Position numbers and translations under genes: made by a program. Below the pieces are notes generated by a model. It had not been told where the DNA came from. It searched no databases and was given only the letters and a program-made list of their open reading frames with translations. Source: Pedobacter sp. PLR (GTDB lineage Bacteria; Bacteroidota; Bacteroidia; Sphingobacteriales; Sphingobacteriaceae). From it: DNA of 64,000 bases. Positions 25,812-36,209 of this stretch are shown piece by piece (position 1 is the first letter of the stretch; each line of letters begins with the position of its first letter). The stretch is from NCBI RefSeq assembly GCF_026239675.1, contig NZ_JAPIVQ010000012.1, forward strand, positions 62,001-126,000, given 5' to 3'.

Positions 25812-27968
25812 CTAATGATTAAAATCATCCCCGTCAATATTCATTAAAAAACTGAGTAAAAAACTACGCTTTGCAGGGGGAAGAACAGCTTCCCTCCGAC
25901 TGCCATCATAAGCATAGCGATACCCATATACATTCTTAAAGCCAAATACATTATTGACGTTCAGGTTAAAGGCGGAGAATCCTTTAATCCATCCCGGCAG
26001 ATGGGTAATTCCCAGGCTGACATTGTGATTATTCTGAGTCCTTTCGCTCATAAAAACCTTGCTTAAAGGATTGAAATAACTCCTGCCGCTGCTATAAGTA
26101 TAAGTGCCTGAAAACTGCCAGCGAACATCCCTTGTACCCCTCATTGCGACCAGGTTAAAGGTATGCTTCGGTGCAAAAGAAGGTCTTGCTGCGCTTTCAA
26201 AATCAATATAATCTCTTTTGGTATCCAGAAAAGAATACGAAACATAGTACTCGGTTAAATCCATACTCTGCTTGTCTTTCCAGAACACATCAAAGCCTCT
26301 TGCATAACCTTTTCCTTTATTGTTGAAATCAGAAATCTGCATTGGTGGCCCGTAAGCCTGAAAACCGGAAAATACTGGTGTTTTAATTTTAACGAGCTGT
26401 TGGTAATCTTTCAGATAAGCAGAGACCCTTAAAACTCTAAACAAGACTTTCAGCTCATACTCCAACGCATATTGAATAGATTTTTCATAATCCAGTGAAG
26501 CGGTTTGGGTAAGGAAACTATCATCAGGTTTTTGATAGTAGATGCCATAGGAAGCCACCAGCTTGTTTTTAGCATCTGGCTGATAATATAAGGCAGTACG
26601 TGGTGCCAGATTCATCTTTTTAAGGTAGGACGATGATTCCAACCTCAACCCCGACTTTAAGTTCAGTTGATCTGTAAAATAGAGTTCCGATTCCACAAAT
26701 CCCGCAGCAAGCACATCGCTATAGCTTCTGGAAGTCCCGCCATAACCTTCTGACCTGGTATTCTCAAACAGCTCTCCTCCCAGGTTGATCAATGAGCTCC
26801 CCCTGAATTTTCTGGCAAAATATAACTTCTGATGCCCTACCTTATCATCCTGGTGATAAGCAACATCATTTACCTCACCAGATTCCAGGGTACTATTATA
26901 GGCAGCACCTGCATATACTTTCCAGTCTGAGCCAACAAAATCCTGATAATTCGTATTGAAGTATAAGTTCTTATTGCGGTTAGAAAGCAAATCCAGCGAG
27001 GTATAATTTGGATTCTTGATATTAAAGGAAAGCCTTGTATCACTGTAATCGGTAAAAACCTTTAACATTCCTGTGCCCGAAGTTTTCAATTTATAATGAA
27101 GTGATAACTGCTTTTGTTCCGGATCCTTTTCCCAAAGCGTATATTGTGGTACCAAAGAATTATAAGGAGAAAAGTTATAATAATTACCACCCAGGGTCAA
27201 AGAGCTGTTCTTAAAGCGATGGGTATGCGCTGCACCCAGGCCCAAACTAATTAATGCAAACTCCGTAGAAGATTTCTGAGCAACACCTCTGGTATCTAAT
27301 GTTAAAACAGAAGACAATGCCTGGCCATTCGCCGCAGCATATCCATTGGTACTAAAAGTCGTCTTGTCAAAAAGGAAGGCAGAAAATCTGCTTCTATTAG
27401 CCAGATCCGGCAAACGACTGCCAAAAGCATTCTTCACCAGCATCCCGTCGAACAGTACCGTAGTTTCTGCCGCTGTGCCCCCACGCACAAAAAAGCCGGT
27501 TTCATTTCCTGCAGGAGCAGCACCTGGAAAAGTTTGCAATGCAGCAGTTACATCCGCAGCAGCGCCGGCAGTAAGCACCATAGCAATCGGGCTCAGGGTA
27601 TAATCCCGGTTAACCTCCGTCAGATTGCGCATATTCAGAATCTCAATTCCTGCCAGGTTATGGTTGTTTTCACGGAGGATAAAATTAACCTTTAGGCTAT
27701 CCCCTTTAATCAGCAAACGCAGACTATCTGGTAAATAACCAATTGCAGAAACACGAAGCAGGTAATTACCAGTGCTATTCGCCCTGAGGCGGAAACGTCC
27801 AATGGAATCAGTGGAGGTACCCAAACCCAGATTAACGACCCTGATGCTCACCCCTGGCATAGGCAAACCATCCGCAGACTGAACTTTTCCGGACAATATC
27901 GTTTGTCCGTAGCTAAAAAGCTGGCATAATATAAACCCCGCAAGTAGAAATATCTTCTTGTTCAGCAT
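25812..27968 (-). CDS. TonB-dependent receptor, last gene of the metzincin locus
   Basis: A 718-residue outer membrane receptor with a signal peptide (MLNKKIFLLAGFILCQLFSYGQ), a carboxypeptidase-regulatory-like domain (about 25-110), a plug (about 125-235; ALQTFPGAAPAGNETGFFVRGG, VLFDGMLVKNAF) and a barrel. It is short for a SusC and has no SusD of its own. The start at 27968 was chosen because it begins a clean signal peptide; an in-frame ATG at 28106 would overlap the upstream protease gene. The C-terminus ends in FDDDG-type residues (MNIDGDDFNH) and lacks the usual terminal Phe, which is odd for a barrel. Confidence 0.9.
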   Translation of the reverse strand: MLNKKIFLLAGFILCQLFSYGQTILSGKVQSADGLPMPGVSIRVVNLGLGTSTDSIGRFRLRANSTGNYLLRVSAIGYLPDSLRLLIKGDSLKVNFILRENNHNLAGIEILNMRNLTEVNRDYTLSPIAMVLTAGAAADVTAALQTFPGAAPAGNETGFFVRGGTAAETTVLFDGMLVKNAFGSRLPDLANRSRFSAFLFDKTTFSTNGYAAANGQALSSVLTLDTRGVAQKSSTEFALISLGLGAAHTHRFKNSSLTLGGNYYNFSPYNSLVPQYTLWEKDPEQKQLSLHYKLKTSGTGMLKVFTDYSDTRLSFNIKNPNYTSLDLLSNRNKNLYFNTNYQDFVGSDWKVYAGAAYNSTLESGEVNDVAYHQDDKVGHQKLYFARKFRGSSLINLGGELFENTRSEGYGGTSRSYSDVLAAGFVESELYFTDQLNLKSGLRLESSSYLKKMNLAPRTALYYQPDAKNKLVASYGIYYQKPDDSFLTQTASLDYEKSIQYALEYELKVLFRVLRVSAYLKDYQQLVKIKTPVFSGFQAYGPPMQISDFNNKGKGYARGFDVFWKDKQSMDLTEYYVSYSFLDTKRDYIDFESAARPSFAPKHTFNLVAMRGTRDVRWQFSGTYTYSSGRSYFNPLSKVFMSERTQNNHNVSLGITHLPGWIKGFSAFNLNVNNVFGFKNVYGYRYAYDGSRREAVLPPAKRSFLLSFLMNIDGDDFNH

Positions 27969-28059
27969 TGTAAATGAAATTAAAAAAGGAATGGATGGAG
28001 AAATAGCCTCCAGGCTAAATTTAGCGAGGAGGCTTGAGAAACGTATTGTGGAATGATTG

Positions 28060-30564
28060 TTAACCTTTAACGTAAAGGGCTTTATCAATTCTTTCCTGCA
28101 TATCAATTAAATGATATTTGGTGATGCTATCCTGTGTTTTAGGAATTGCATTTTTTATACTGATGCGTATTCTTTTTAATTCGGCTTTAGCGATTGAAGG
28201 CACATCCGTTTCTGAAGTTTGTACATTTTTAAAAGCAAGAATAGCGATTAAAGATCCAACATAACTTTTCTGCATATTTCTGCGGGAACGATCCATTTTG
28301 ATTTGAGCTGGATTTAAATCTCTCCAAATCATCTTGTGCAATGCATTTAAATGGTCATCAATGGTATAAGAACCTTTGCCAAACCGATTTGCATTTGCTA
28401 CAATGTTTTGCAGAAAGCCATCTCTTAATAAGGTATTTAATACTTTGACCTGAAAATCTTCCACAAAATGTGCTCCGGAAGGGTTTCCGCTTCCATTGTA
28501 CATTGGGTCCAATGTTCTGTCTTCCAAATCTTTATTCAACAACCAGGTAGGCGTCGTAAATAGCTCTTTATCAAAAAACTGCATGGCTTCTAACTGCATT
28601 TTCCGGGGTGTTGCGGTATATACCGCTTTATTCTGACCCTGGCTACTATAGTTTCGGTTAACGCCACCGATATTTTTTAACACATGGTTTAAATACCTAT
28701 TGTATTGAGTGGCAAGCTCCGTATGGATTTTAGTTAAATTAGTATAATCAGCATCTTTTTCATAGACCCAATTTTTCAATTTTGGTAGTATTCTTTTTAG
28801 GTTTTTAATCCCATAAACACTGGCTTTCATCGCATTATCACCCAGATCCTCTGTTTGAGAACGTGGATCGCCATACTCCGTTTCACCATCTCCAAACCAT
28901 AATCTAGGGTTTGCAGATACACGGTCAACTATCCATTGGTTAACAATTTTCTGATCTTCATCAGCATTGGCTGCAAAGCTATTTTTGTAGCCCCATTCAA
29001 TTGCCCATTTGTCATAATCGCCAATTTTAGGGAATAAGTATTCTTGAGGAATGTGATCTTCTGGTTGGGCAACATAGTTAAAACGGGCATAATCCATCAT
29101 ACTGGCCGTATGTCCATACTTTTTCAGGTAACTTAAACTTCTCAAACTATCAACAGGGGTTTTACTGCTCGAACCGAAATTGTGACGTAAACCTAAGGTA
29201 TGGCCAACTTCGTGGCTCGATACAAAACGAATCAATTCGCCCATTAACTTGTCATCCAACTTGGCTTTTCTTGCTTCAGGATCATTAGCACCTGCCTGAA
29301 TGATGTACCATTGATTTAATAATTCCATGATATTATGGTACCAACCAATATGGGTTTGAATAATCTCTCCACTGCGTGGATCGGCAACATGTGGTCCGTA
29401 AGCATTACTAGTCGCTGATGGCAGGTAATTCAGAACAGAATAACGCGCATCATCCATATGCATGTTGCTATCATTTTCTGGCCAGGCTTTTCCTACTACT
29501 GCATTTTTGAAACCTGCTTTTTCAAAAGCGACTTGCCAGTCTTCTATACCTGCAATTAAAAAAGGCACCCATTGTTTTGGCGTAGCTGGATCGATATAAA
29601 TAACGATTGGTTTTTTAGGCTCCACCAATTCTCCTTTTTTCCATTTCTCAATATCCTGATCTTTAGGCTCTAAACGCCACCTGGAAATAAACTGCTTAGA
29701 CTCTGCATGGTGCTGGTCGTCCGCGAAAACATTATATTGTCGGGCAAAATAACCCACTCTTTTATCAAAAAACCTTCTTTGCATCGGCGTTTTAGGCAAT
29801 ACAATAAATGAAGTACTGGTTTCTAAACTTACGGTGCCTGTACCAGCTATTGCTTGTTTACCGGGTAAACTCTTACTAATACCAATTTCAACATTTAATG
29901 GATAAGCACGAATAGACTCTATATAAGTATCCTTTAATGGAGAAGCTGAAAGCTTTTTCAGTAATGGAGAAGTCGAATTGATACTATTTATGAAATTGTA
30001 TTCTGTTAAAAATTTAGTCACATCAATTACATAACTACCCGAGTCTTTAGCATAGGCAATAATAGGGAATGTTGCGATGAGCGGATTTAAATTGGAGGCT
30101 AAAACCGCTTTGCTAATGTTGCTTTTCGGATCAGCTTCATTAAGAATTAAATTAAAACGAACTCTAATGGAGGAATCCGGACCTAGTTCAAATTGAATTA
30201 AGTTTTCATCCAATTGCTCTCCCGCAAACATATCGAAATTACCCGGAACCTTTTTTAGCCGGTTGATGACCATAATATCTCTCTTCAACAAGCTATCAGG
30301 TATTTCAAAATAGATGGTATCTCTATGCTGGTGTACATTAAATAAGCCTTTCTGGCTCTTAAAATCCTTATTGATGACGCTTTCGTAAGGTTTTATTTTT
30401 TTTAAAGGATTAATCTTAGGCTTTACAACGGCCTTGGTGGTATCAGATAAAGCGATCTTCGATCTTCTGGATTTTTTACTTTTCTTGTCTTGCGCCTGCG
30501 CTAAGAAAGAGCTGAAAATCAAAAGAACAATTAATAAAAGTTTAGTACAGTTGTTAATTTTCAT
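28060..30564 (-). CDS. Secreted zinc metalloprotease, metzincin type (DUF5117/DUF5118 family)
   Basis: An 834-residue protein with a signal peptide (about 1-25, ending AQAQ) and a Lys/Arg-rich mature start. The zinc site is HEVGHTLGLRH (around residue 450), the long metzincin HExxHxxGxxH form, with a Met-turn (ASMMDY) about 30 residues further on. The N-terminal half matches the large beta-rich domain seen in bacterial proteins annotated as DUF5117/DUF5118 zinc-dependent metalloproteases. The start at 30564 was chosen for the signal peptide; the longer ORF from 30684 would overlap the lipoprotein gene. It lies 19 bases after that lipoprotein. It probably degrades proteins outside or at the cell surface, feeding the SusC/SusD pair (inference). 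Confidence 0.92.
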   Translation of the reverse strand: MKINNCTKLLLIVLLIFSSFLAQAQDKKSKKSRRSKIALSDTTKAVVKPKINPLKKIKPYESVINKDFKSQKGLFNVHQHRDTIYFEIPDSLLKRDIMVINRLKKVPGNFDMFAGEQLDENLIQFELGPDSSIRVRFNLILNEADPKSNISKAVLASNLNPLIATFPIIAYAKDSGSYVIDVTKFLTEYNFINSINSTSPLLKKLSASPLKDTYIESIRAYPLNVEIGISKSLPGKQAIAGTGTVSLETSTSFIVLPKTPMQRRFFDKRVGYFARQYNVFADDQHHAESKQFISRWRLEPKDQDIEKWKKGELVEPKKPIVIYIDPATPKQWVPFLIAGIEDWQVAFEKAGFKNAVVGKAWPENDSNMHMDDARYSVLNYLPSATSNAYGPHVADPRSGEIIQTHIGWYHNIMELLNQWYIIQAGANDPEARKAKLDDKLMGELIRFVSSHEVGHTLGLRHNFGSSSKTPVDSLRSLSYLKKYGHTASMMDYARFNYVAQPEDHIPQEYLFPKIGDYDKWAIEWGYKNSFAANADEDQKIVNQWIVDRVSANPRLWFGDGETEYGDPRSQTEDLGDNAMKASVYGIKNLKRILPKLKNWVYEKDADYTNLTKIHTELATQYNRYLNHVLKNIGGVNRNYSSQGQNKAVYTATPRKMQLEAMQFFDKELFTTPTWLLNKDLEDRTLDPMYNGSGNPSGAHFVEDFQVKVLNTLLRDGFLQNIVANANRFGKGSYTIDDHLNALHKMIWRDLNPAQIKMDRSRRNMQKSYVGSLIAILAFKNVQTSETDVPSIAKAELKRIRISIKNAIPKTQDSITKYHLIDMQERIDKALYVKG

Positions 30565-30583
30565 TGTTTTTTTTATTCTAGGT

Positions 30584-31144
30584 TTAAAAATTCGTGTTTT
30601 CTTGAATGATTTTCCTGGCGGTAATTCCAGGTAAATTGTTGAGCGCTGCTTTAAATTCTTCCGCATTTGATGCGGAACCAGCATCCCAACGGATGATTAC
30701 AGGGACAGCAAAAGTCTCTTCCTTTTCTAAACTGTATGCTTCTTTTTCGCCGGTTTCTGTGGGATTATTTCTTAAATCAAGCATAATGCCTTTATTTTCT
30801 GCGGACCATTCTTTTAAATAGGTAGCCATAAATGGTTTTACTGTTTTAATTAAATTTAATACGGTCTCCCCTGTTTCTGAATTTAGTTGAACAGACAGAA
30901 AGTCACTATGGTCTACACCATCTTGCAGGCTGACCAGTTCTGTGTTAAATTTCATTCCCAAAAAAGTATACGTTTTGGCAAGTAAAGGTGTTTTTGTTTC
31001 TGCAACTTCAAAGGAATCTAGTGGCATGGTTTTTCTTTCGTCACTTTCAGGCACTCCATAGTAGTCCCCACAAGATAAGATCAGCACGCTTGAAGAAAAT
31101 AAGGCAATAGCTGCCCAGACCTTCATGGATGAATAAGGTTTCAT
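30584..31144 (-). CDS. Lipoprotein of unknown function between SusD and the metzincin
   Basis: A 186-residue lipoprotein (lipobox LILSC, Cys about 25 if the first Met is used; Met7 at 31126 is an alternative start). I do not recognise the domain. The middle reads as a mixed alpha/beta region and the end (NAEEFKAALNNLPGITARKI) as an amphipathic helix. It lies 27 bases after SusD and 19 before the protease, so it belongs to the operon. Roles as a surface binding protein or as a protease partner are both possible. Confidence 0.85.
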   Translation of the reverse strand: MKPYSSMKVWAAIALFSSSVLILSCGDYYGVPESDERKTMPLDSFEVAETKTPLLAKTYTFLGMKFNTELVSLQDGVDHSDFLSVQLNSETGETVLNLIKTVKPFMATYLKEWSAENKGIMLDLRNNPTETGEKEAYSLEKEETFAVPVIIRWDAGSASNAEEFKAALNNLPGITARKIIQENTNF

Positions 31145-31171
31145 GGTAAAAGTTTATGATGGTTTTATTAA

Positions 31172-32659
31172 TTAATAGCCCGGGTTTTGTGTTAATCCAG
31201 GGTTTGCTATAATTTCTTTTGATGGAATTGGGAATACTAATTTATTGGCGTTAATGGCACTTTTCTCAGGTGTTTTTGCCAGTTCAATTAAAGCCTTCCC
31301 TGTTCTTTTCAGATCAAAAAAGCGGTGCCCCCACTCTGTGAAAAGTTCAGAACGGCGTTCCTGTGCAATCGCGGCTAAAATACCAGCCTGGTTGCTTGCT
31401 AAACTATTATCCAAACCAGCACGGTTTCGGATTTTATTGAGATCAGCTAAAGCCAGATCTGCTTTATTTTGCATAGCCAACGCTTCTGCGCGTATTAAAT
31501 AGATTTCGGCCAATCTAATCACAATATAACTCGTTCTTTCTTGCTCATCATTGGGATATTTATTAGAGAAGTAGTATTTTTTGCCATTGTAAGGTGCATC
31601 CGTTGGACTTCCATTATAGTTTACCCAGGTTGTTTTACGCTGATCTCCGCTTTCAAAAGCATTCACTAAATTTTCATTCAAGTAAAATATCGGAACAAGA
31701 TATGGTTGAAACTCTGAATACATTGAAGGATCTAAAAACATTTCCTGATCTGCTTCTGGTAATAAATACAGTGGTAAGAAAGGGACTAAAGAAACCGTTT
31801 CACTCATCCGTCCTATTAAAACGCTCCTATTCACGTTTAATTCAAAAATGGTCTCCCGACTATTTTGTTCGAAAGTATGGGCTAAGGCGGCTAAACTAAA
31901 TTGGCCACTGTTCATTACATTATTGGCATGTATGGCAGCTTGTTCCCAGTTTTTAGCATACAAATAGGTTCTGGCTAAAAGCGCTTCTGCACTGAGTTGA
32001 TTGGCTTTTGTTCTAACAGTACTACTTGCAGTACTTTGTGGAAATAATGCAATCGCCTCCGTTAGATCTTTAATAATTTGTTCATAAACGGCTTGTTGCG
32101 AAACCCGGATCAATTTTATAGTCTCACTATATTTACTGCTTAAAGGCAGTGGTATTTCTCCATAAAAGTTACTGAGGTAAAAAAAGTTAAATGCCCTGAT
32201 AAACTTTGCCGATGCTTTCAATTCGTTCCTCTTCCCGGGGGTAAGCAGAGCGGATGTTGAAGCTTGCTCTCCATCTAATATTGCATTTGCAGCATAAATA
32301 TTTTTATAAGCAGCTGTCCACAACAAATTCGCAGATATTGTATTTCCTATAAGCATGGAATTGGTAAACAACTCATTATCTTCGCGATAGTCAACAGGAT
32401 TACTGGGTACCAATTCATCCGCTGCTAAGCCCCCATACATGCTTGCACCACCAAAAGTTAAAAGCGGAGCTCCATCTGTGCCAACCATTTGGCTATATAA
32501 TCCGGCTAAAGTTTGGCTCGCCTGATCATCAGAACTAAAAATCTTAACACTGGTTACGGTGTCTATCGGTTCGTCTATATCCACCAGTTTTTTACAAGCC
32601 ACAGTAAATACCACTGCTAATAACAGCAGACATTTGATATAATTAGTATTTAATTTCAT
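31172..32659 (-). CDS. SusD/RagB-family outer membrane lipoprotein
   Basis: A 495-residue SusD of the classical RagB type with lipobox FTVAC (Cys about 22), followed by KKLVDIDEPIDTVTSVKIF. Conserved helices include FIRAFNFFYLSNFYGEIPL, the TPR-rich centre, RLAEIYLIRAEALA and the closing ERRSELFTEWGHRFFDLKRTGK plus KLVFPIPSKEIIANPGLTQNPGY. Start 32659 is preferred because it opens the signal peptide directly; it lies 11 bases after the SusC stop. Partner of the adjacent STN-containing SusC. Confidence 0.94.
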   Translation of the reverse strand: MKLNTNYIKCLLLLAVVFTVACKKLVDIDEPIDTVTSVKIFSSDDQASQTLAGLYSQMVGTDGAPLLTFGGASMYGGLAADELVPSNPVDYREDNELFTNSMLIGNTISANLLWTAAYKNIYAANAILDGEQASTSALLTPGKRNELKASAKFIRAFNFFYLSNFYGEIPLPLSSKYSETIKLIRVSQQAVYEQIIKDLTEAIALFPQSTASSTVRTKANQLSAEALLARTYLYAKNWEQAAIHANNVMNSGQFSLAALAHTFEQNSRETIFELNVNRSVLIGRMSETVSLVPFLPLYLLPEADQEMFLDPSMYSEFQPYLVPIFYLNENLVNAFESGDQRKTTWVNYNGSPTDAPYNGKKYYFSNKYPNDEQERTSYIVIRLAEIYLIRAEALAMQNKADLALADLNKIRNRAGLDNSLASNQAGILAAIAQERRSELFTEWGHRFFDLKRTGKALIELAKTPEKSAINANKLVFPIPSKEIIANPGLTQNPGY

Positions 32660-32670
32660 AGTATATTTCT

Positions 32671-35600
32671 CTAAAAAGTACAATTTAAACCCATGGTAAA
32701 CACTCTTGTTGGTGGCATTCCACCGGATTGTTGTGTTTCTGGATCCATCCCTTTGTATTTAGTAATCACAAAAATATTCTGCCCGGTAACATTAACTGAT
32801 AATGCACTTATCCCTAAAAATTTGAGCGCGTTCCCAGGCAAGCTATAAGCCAGTTGTATATTTTTTAGCTTGATAAAATCTGCGTCTACCAAATAGGCAT
32901 CAGAGCTGCCATAATAACCATTATCTGGGGTGCTTAGGTTTGTGAATTTGGCATAAAGAGCCTGATCACCAGGTTGCCGCCAGGTATTTTCATACCCGTA
33001 CTTTGTTATGTTTCTACTACCAAGAGGTTGGGTACCAAATTTCCCTTTGATTTTGCTGTAATAAAATTGAGTAGACAGACTAATATTTTTGAATCTGAAA
33101 CTTTGGGTCATTCCTCCAAAAAATTCTGGGGAAGTATTGATCGCTACACCCCGGTCATCTCCTAAGGTACCGGCCGGAACATTGCCGAGATAGGAGACTT
33201 TTCCATCTCCATCAAAATCATAATAAGTGTACAGCCCTGTATTAGGGTCTACGCCCAAACTTTTGAAAACATAACTGTTGTTCAATGATTGGCCAATTTT
33301 ATAATAACTGTAATATGGAGATTCTTCAAAGTTTTCGTATCCGACTAATTTGTTGTCGTTCTTAGAAAAATTGAAACTGGTGTTCCAGCTGAAGTTTTTG
33401 GTGTTGATGATTTGGGCTGTAAGCATGAATTCAATCCCCTTATTTTCTACTTCTGCAGGAGAGTTCATCACAATGTTATTGAAACCAGTATAGATTGGTG
33501 ATGGAAATTCTAACAACTGATTGTTTGTATAATCAGAATACCAGGCAAAATCTATGTTTACAACATCTTTAAAGAAGGCTAAGCTTAGCCCAAGTTCTGT
33601 TTTTTTGTTTTGCTGCCATCTAAAATCGCTGTTGGGTTGTATTTGTGGTACAAGTGCATTGACTCCATCGTAGGGCCATAATTTAACTCCTAAATAGTCA
33701 TTTCCATATTGCGTTAAATATTTATAATCGCCAACAGCATCGCTTCCTAAAATTCCATAACTACCCCTTAATTTAATTAAGCTGATCGCTTTTGGCAGGT
33801 ATTTTTGCACCCATTTTTCTTCAGATACAATCCAGGCGGCACCAATGGAACCAAAATTACCATAACGGTTATCCGGACCAAAACGGCTGCTTCCATCTCT
33901 TCTGGCGTTTAAGTTTAAAATGTATTTATTTTCCCAGTTGTAATTTATTCTGGCAAATACACCTGCGTATTTATAGGCTAAAACCGACTCCTTATTCACA
34001 TAGGTAGTTGCCGCGTTAATGCTGGTTAATTGTTCGTCGGAGGCAAAACCTGAAGCAGTTAATATGCGGGAATTTGTGGAGTTATTTTGGAAAGTCCCTC
34101 CTAGTAGCAGCGCTAATTTTCCTTTTCCAATAAAAGTATTATAATTTGCCTGAGGCTCTACTAAAAAATTTTTAGCGCTCATGTTGGAGGTGATTATGGT
34201 CGCTTTAGAATCTGGACTTAAGGCTATATTAAAGCTAGCAAGAGGTAAAATATTTCTTAAGTCTGAATTATTACTGTTATAGCCGAAGTTTACCTTAAAA
34301 TTAAAGTTATTAAAAAAGCTATAGCCTATACTTATACTAGAATTTAAATAGTCGTTAGTGTTTTTCTTTGGTCTTTTTAAGGAGGTAAATGCATCCATCT
34401 CATTGGCCCATTCCTTAAAATTAAAGCCGCCTTTTACATCAAAAATATCAGGCGCATTGGTTGGTGCTATAGCGATATCTCCTACTGAAATACTGTTATC
34501 TTCTGATGAGGTATAACTCGCCATGAATTCTATTTTAAATCGTTGATCTAAACTGTTGTGTGATAAAGAAGTATTAGCAGAAATACGCTGGTTTAGGCCG
34601 CTGTATGTACTAATATCTTTAGTCCGGTTTAATCCTGATGATAATCTAAAAGTAGTTTGCGCGTCTCCACCACTGAGGTTCGCATCAAAATTGGTCCATT
34701 TACCTAAGTTTCCGTAACCCATCTCCTGCCAATCAGTATATCTGTTTTGGTCATATTTTAATAATTCGGGTGCAGTTAGTATGGTAGGTGTGGTGCCATC
34801 ATTTTTGAAAGCCTGCCTGCGCATATCCAGGTACTGTTCGGTATTTAATAAGTCCCATTTTTTAATGATCATTTTAACGCCTTGCTGACCATTAATAGCA
34901 AAGGTTGTTTTGCCTGCTTTACCCTTTTTTGTGGTAATTAAAATGACGCCGTTTCCACCTCTACTTCCATATATCGCCGTAGCATCTGCATCTTTTAATA
35001 CGTCAATCGATTCTATATCACCCGGATTAATGTTATACAATGGACTATTGCCATTTAGCCCGGTAGAGATCGCACTTTGCGTACCTGCACCTAAAGCATT
35101 AGATACGGGGCTTAATATGGTGAGTGGCACACCATCAATAATGTATAATGGCTCTGAGCTAAGATTAGCGTTAATTGATTTTCGTCCTCTTAATTCAATT
35201 TTTTTAAGGCCGGCATCCCGGCTATCTAGACTCGTAATTTCTAAACCAGGTACTGCACCTTGCAAAGCCATAATTGGGTTATCCAGCAATTGCTTTCCAA
35301 TATCGCTGGCAGTAACGCGGACAATGTTACCCGTAGCTAATCGCTGTGTAGTTTTACCGTAACCCTGGACTACTATCGCATCTAAGGCATTGGTAGTTTC
35401 CGTTAAATAAACAAAAATTCCCATATTATTTTTAACTGCAACATATTTATTAACATAACCAATATAACTACAAACTAAGGTATCTGTTGGTAATACATCT
35501 TTTATAGTAAAGACACCTCTAATGTCCGTATATACTGCCTTTTTAGTCCTTTTAACCATGACGGTTGCACCGATCAAGGGCGTACTGGTTTTTTCAATAA

Positions 35601-36081
35601 AAACATAACCCGTAATGTCATTGGCATTTAATTGATAATCCAGGTTCTCCTTCAGGCTTTCAAAAAATGATTTTTCCTTAATGAGAACGGTATGTTCTTC
35701 GAGGCTATAGGTTAAGTTTTGTCCTTTTAAACATTGCTTTAAAGCCTCATTTATATCCGCATTTTTAATGTTGATATTGAATGTTGATGCTTTCTGAATT
35801 ACTTTAGCATCAAATAGAAAGTCGTAGCCACTTTGCTGACGAATTAATTTTAAAGCTTTTTCTAAGCTGATATTGGTTTGGTTGATATTGATTTTCTGGG
35901 CATAGCTACTGGCACTGACCTGTAGCATGGCGGCGAATACAATAAGAAAAACAAGTTGAATACGCATAATGATTTTTCGCCTTAAGGCTGGACTGAGCTG
36001 GTTAGACTTCCTGTCCGGGCATATACTCAACTTCTGCATACAGGAATTTATCCCATATGAGAAATTACTACTAAATTTCAT
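32671..36081 (-). CDS. SusC-family TonB-linked transporter with N-terminal STN signalling domain
   Basis: An 1136-residue transporter. A long cytosolic-like leader precedes the hydrophobic signal (about 39-60), as is common in Pedobacter SusC proteins; Met39 (35967) is a possible shorter start. Domains: STN/secretin-TonB (about 70-135), which contacts a FecR anti-sigma; carboxypeptidase-regulatory-like (about 156-235); plug (about 240-390; VVQGYGKTTQRLATG, ELRGRKSINAN, LYIIDGVPLTI, GSRGGNGVILITTKKG); then the barrel ending GLNCTF. The FecR and ECF sigma genes directly upstream complete a cell-surface signalling module, so the locus probably induces itself when its substrate is bound. Confidence 0.94.
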   Translation of the reverse strand: MKFSSNFSYGINSCMQKLSICPDRKSNQLSPALRRKIIMRIQLVFLIVFAAMLQVSASSYAQKININQTNISLEKALKLIRQQSGYDFLFDAKVIQKASTFNINIKNADINEALKQCLKGQNLTYSLEEHTVLIKEKSFFESLKENLDYQLNANDITGYVFIEKTSTPLIGATVMVKRTKKAVYTDIRGVFTIKDVLPTDTLVCSYIGYVNKYVAVKNNMGIFVYLTETTNALDAIVVQGYGKTTQRLATGNIVRVTASDIGKQLLDNPIMALQGAVPGLEITSLDSRDAGLKKIELRGRKSINANLSSEPLYIIDGVPLTILSPVSNALGAGTQSAISTGLNGNSPLYNINPGDIESIDVLKDADATAIYGSRGGNGVILITTKKGKAGKTTFAINGQQGVKMIIKKWDLLNTEQYLDMRRQAFKNDGTTPTILTAPELLKYDQNRYTDWQEMGYGNLGKWTNFDANLSGGDAQTTFRLSSGLNRTKDISTYSGLNQRISANTSLSHNSLDQRFKIEFMASYTSSEDNSISVGDIAIAPTNAPDIFDVKGGFNFKEWANEMDAFTSLKRPKKNTNDYLNSSISIGYSFFNNFNFKVNFGYNSNNSDLRNILPLASFNIALSPDSKATIITSNMSAKNFLVEPQANYNTFIGKGKLALLLGGTFQNNSTNSRILTASGFASDEQLTSINAATTYVNKESVLAYKYAGVFARINYNWENKYILNLNARRDGSSRFGPDNRYGNFGSIGAAWIVSEEKWVQKYLPKAISLIKLRGSYGILGSDAVGDYKYLTQYGNDYLGVKLWPYDGVNALVPQIQPNSDFRWQQNKKTELGLSLAFFKDVVNIDFAWYSDYTNNQLLEFPSPIYTGFNNIVMNSPAEVENKGIEFMLTAQIINTKNFSWNTSFNFSKNDNKLVGYENFEESPYYSYYKIGQSLNNSYVFKSLGVDPNTGLYTYYDFDGDGKVSYLGNVPAGTLGDDRGVAINTSPEFFGGMTQSFRFKNISLSTQFYYSKIKGKFGTQPLGSRNITKYGYENTWRQPGDQALYAKFTNLSTPDNGYYGSSDAYLVDADFIKLKNIQLAYSLPGNALKFLGISALSVNVTGQNIFVITKYKGMDPETQQSGGMPPTRVFTMGLNCTF

Positions 36082-36209
36082 ACATTTGAATAGTTTGGGT
36101 TATCGGTTTAATTGTTTGTTCGCATGAATATTAATCAGGGGTAATCCAATACTTTTCAGGAGTGTTAGCGCACTCCTGAATTATTAAGATTCCCTGTAGT
36201 AAAGTAGAA

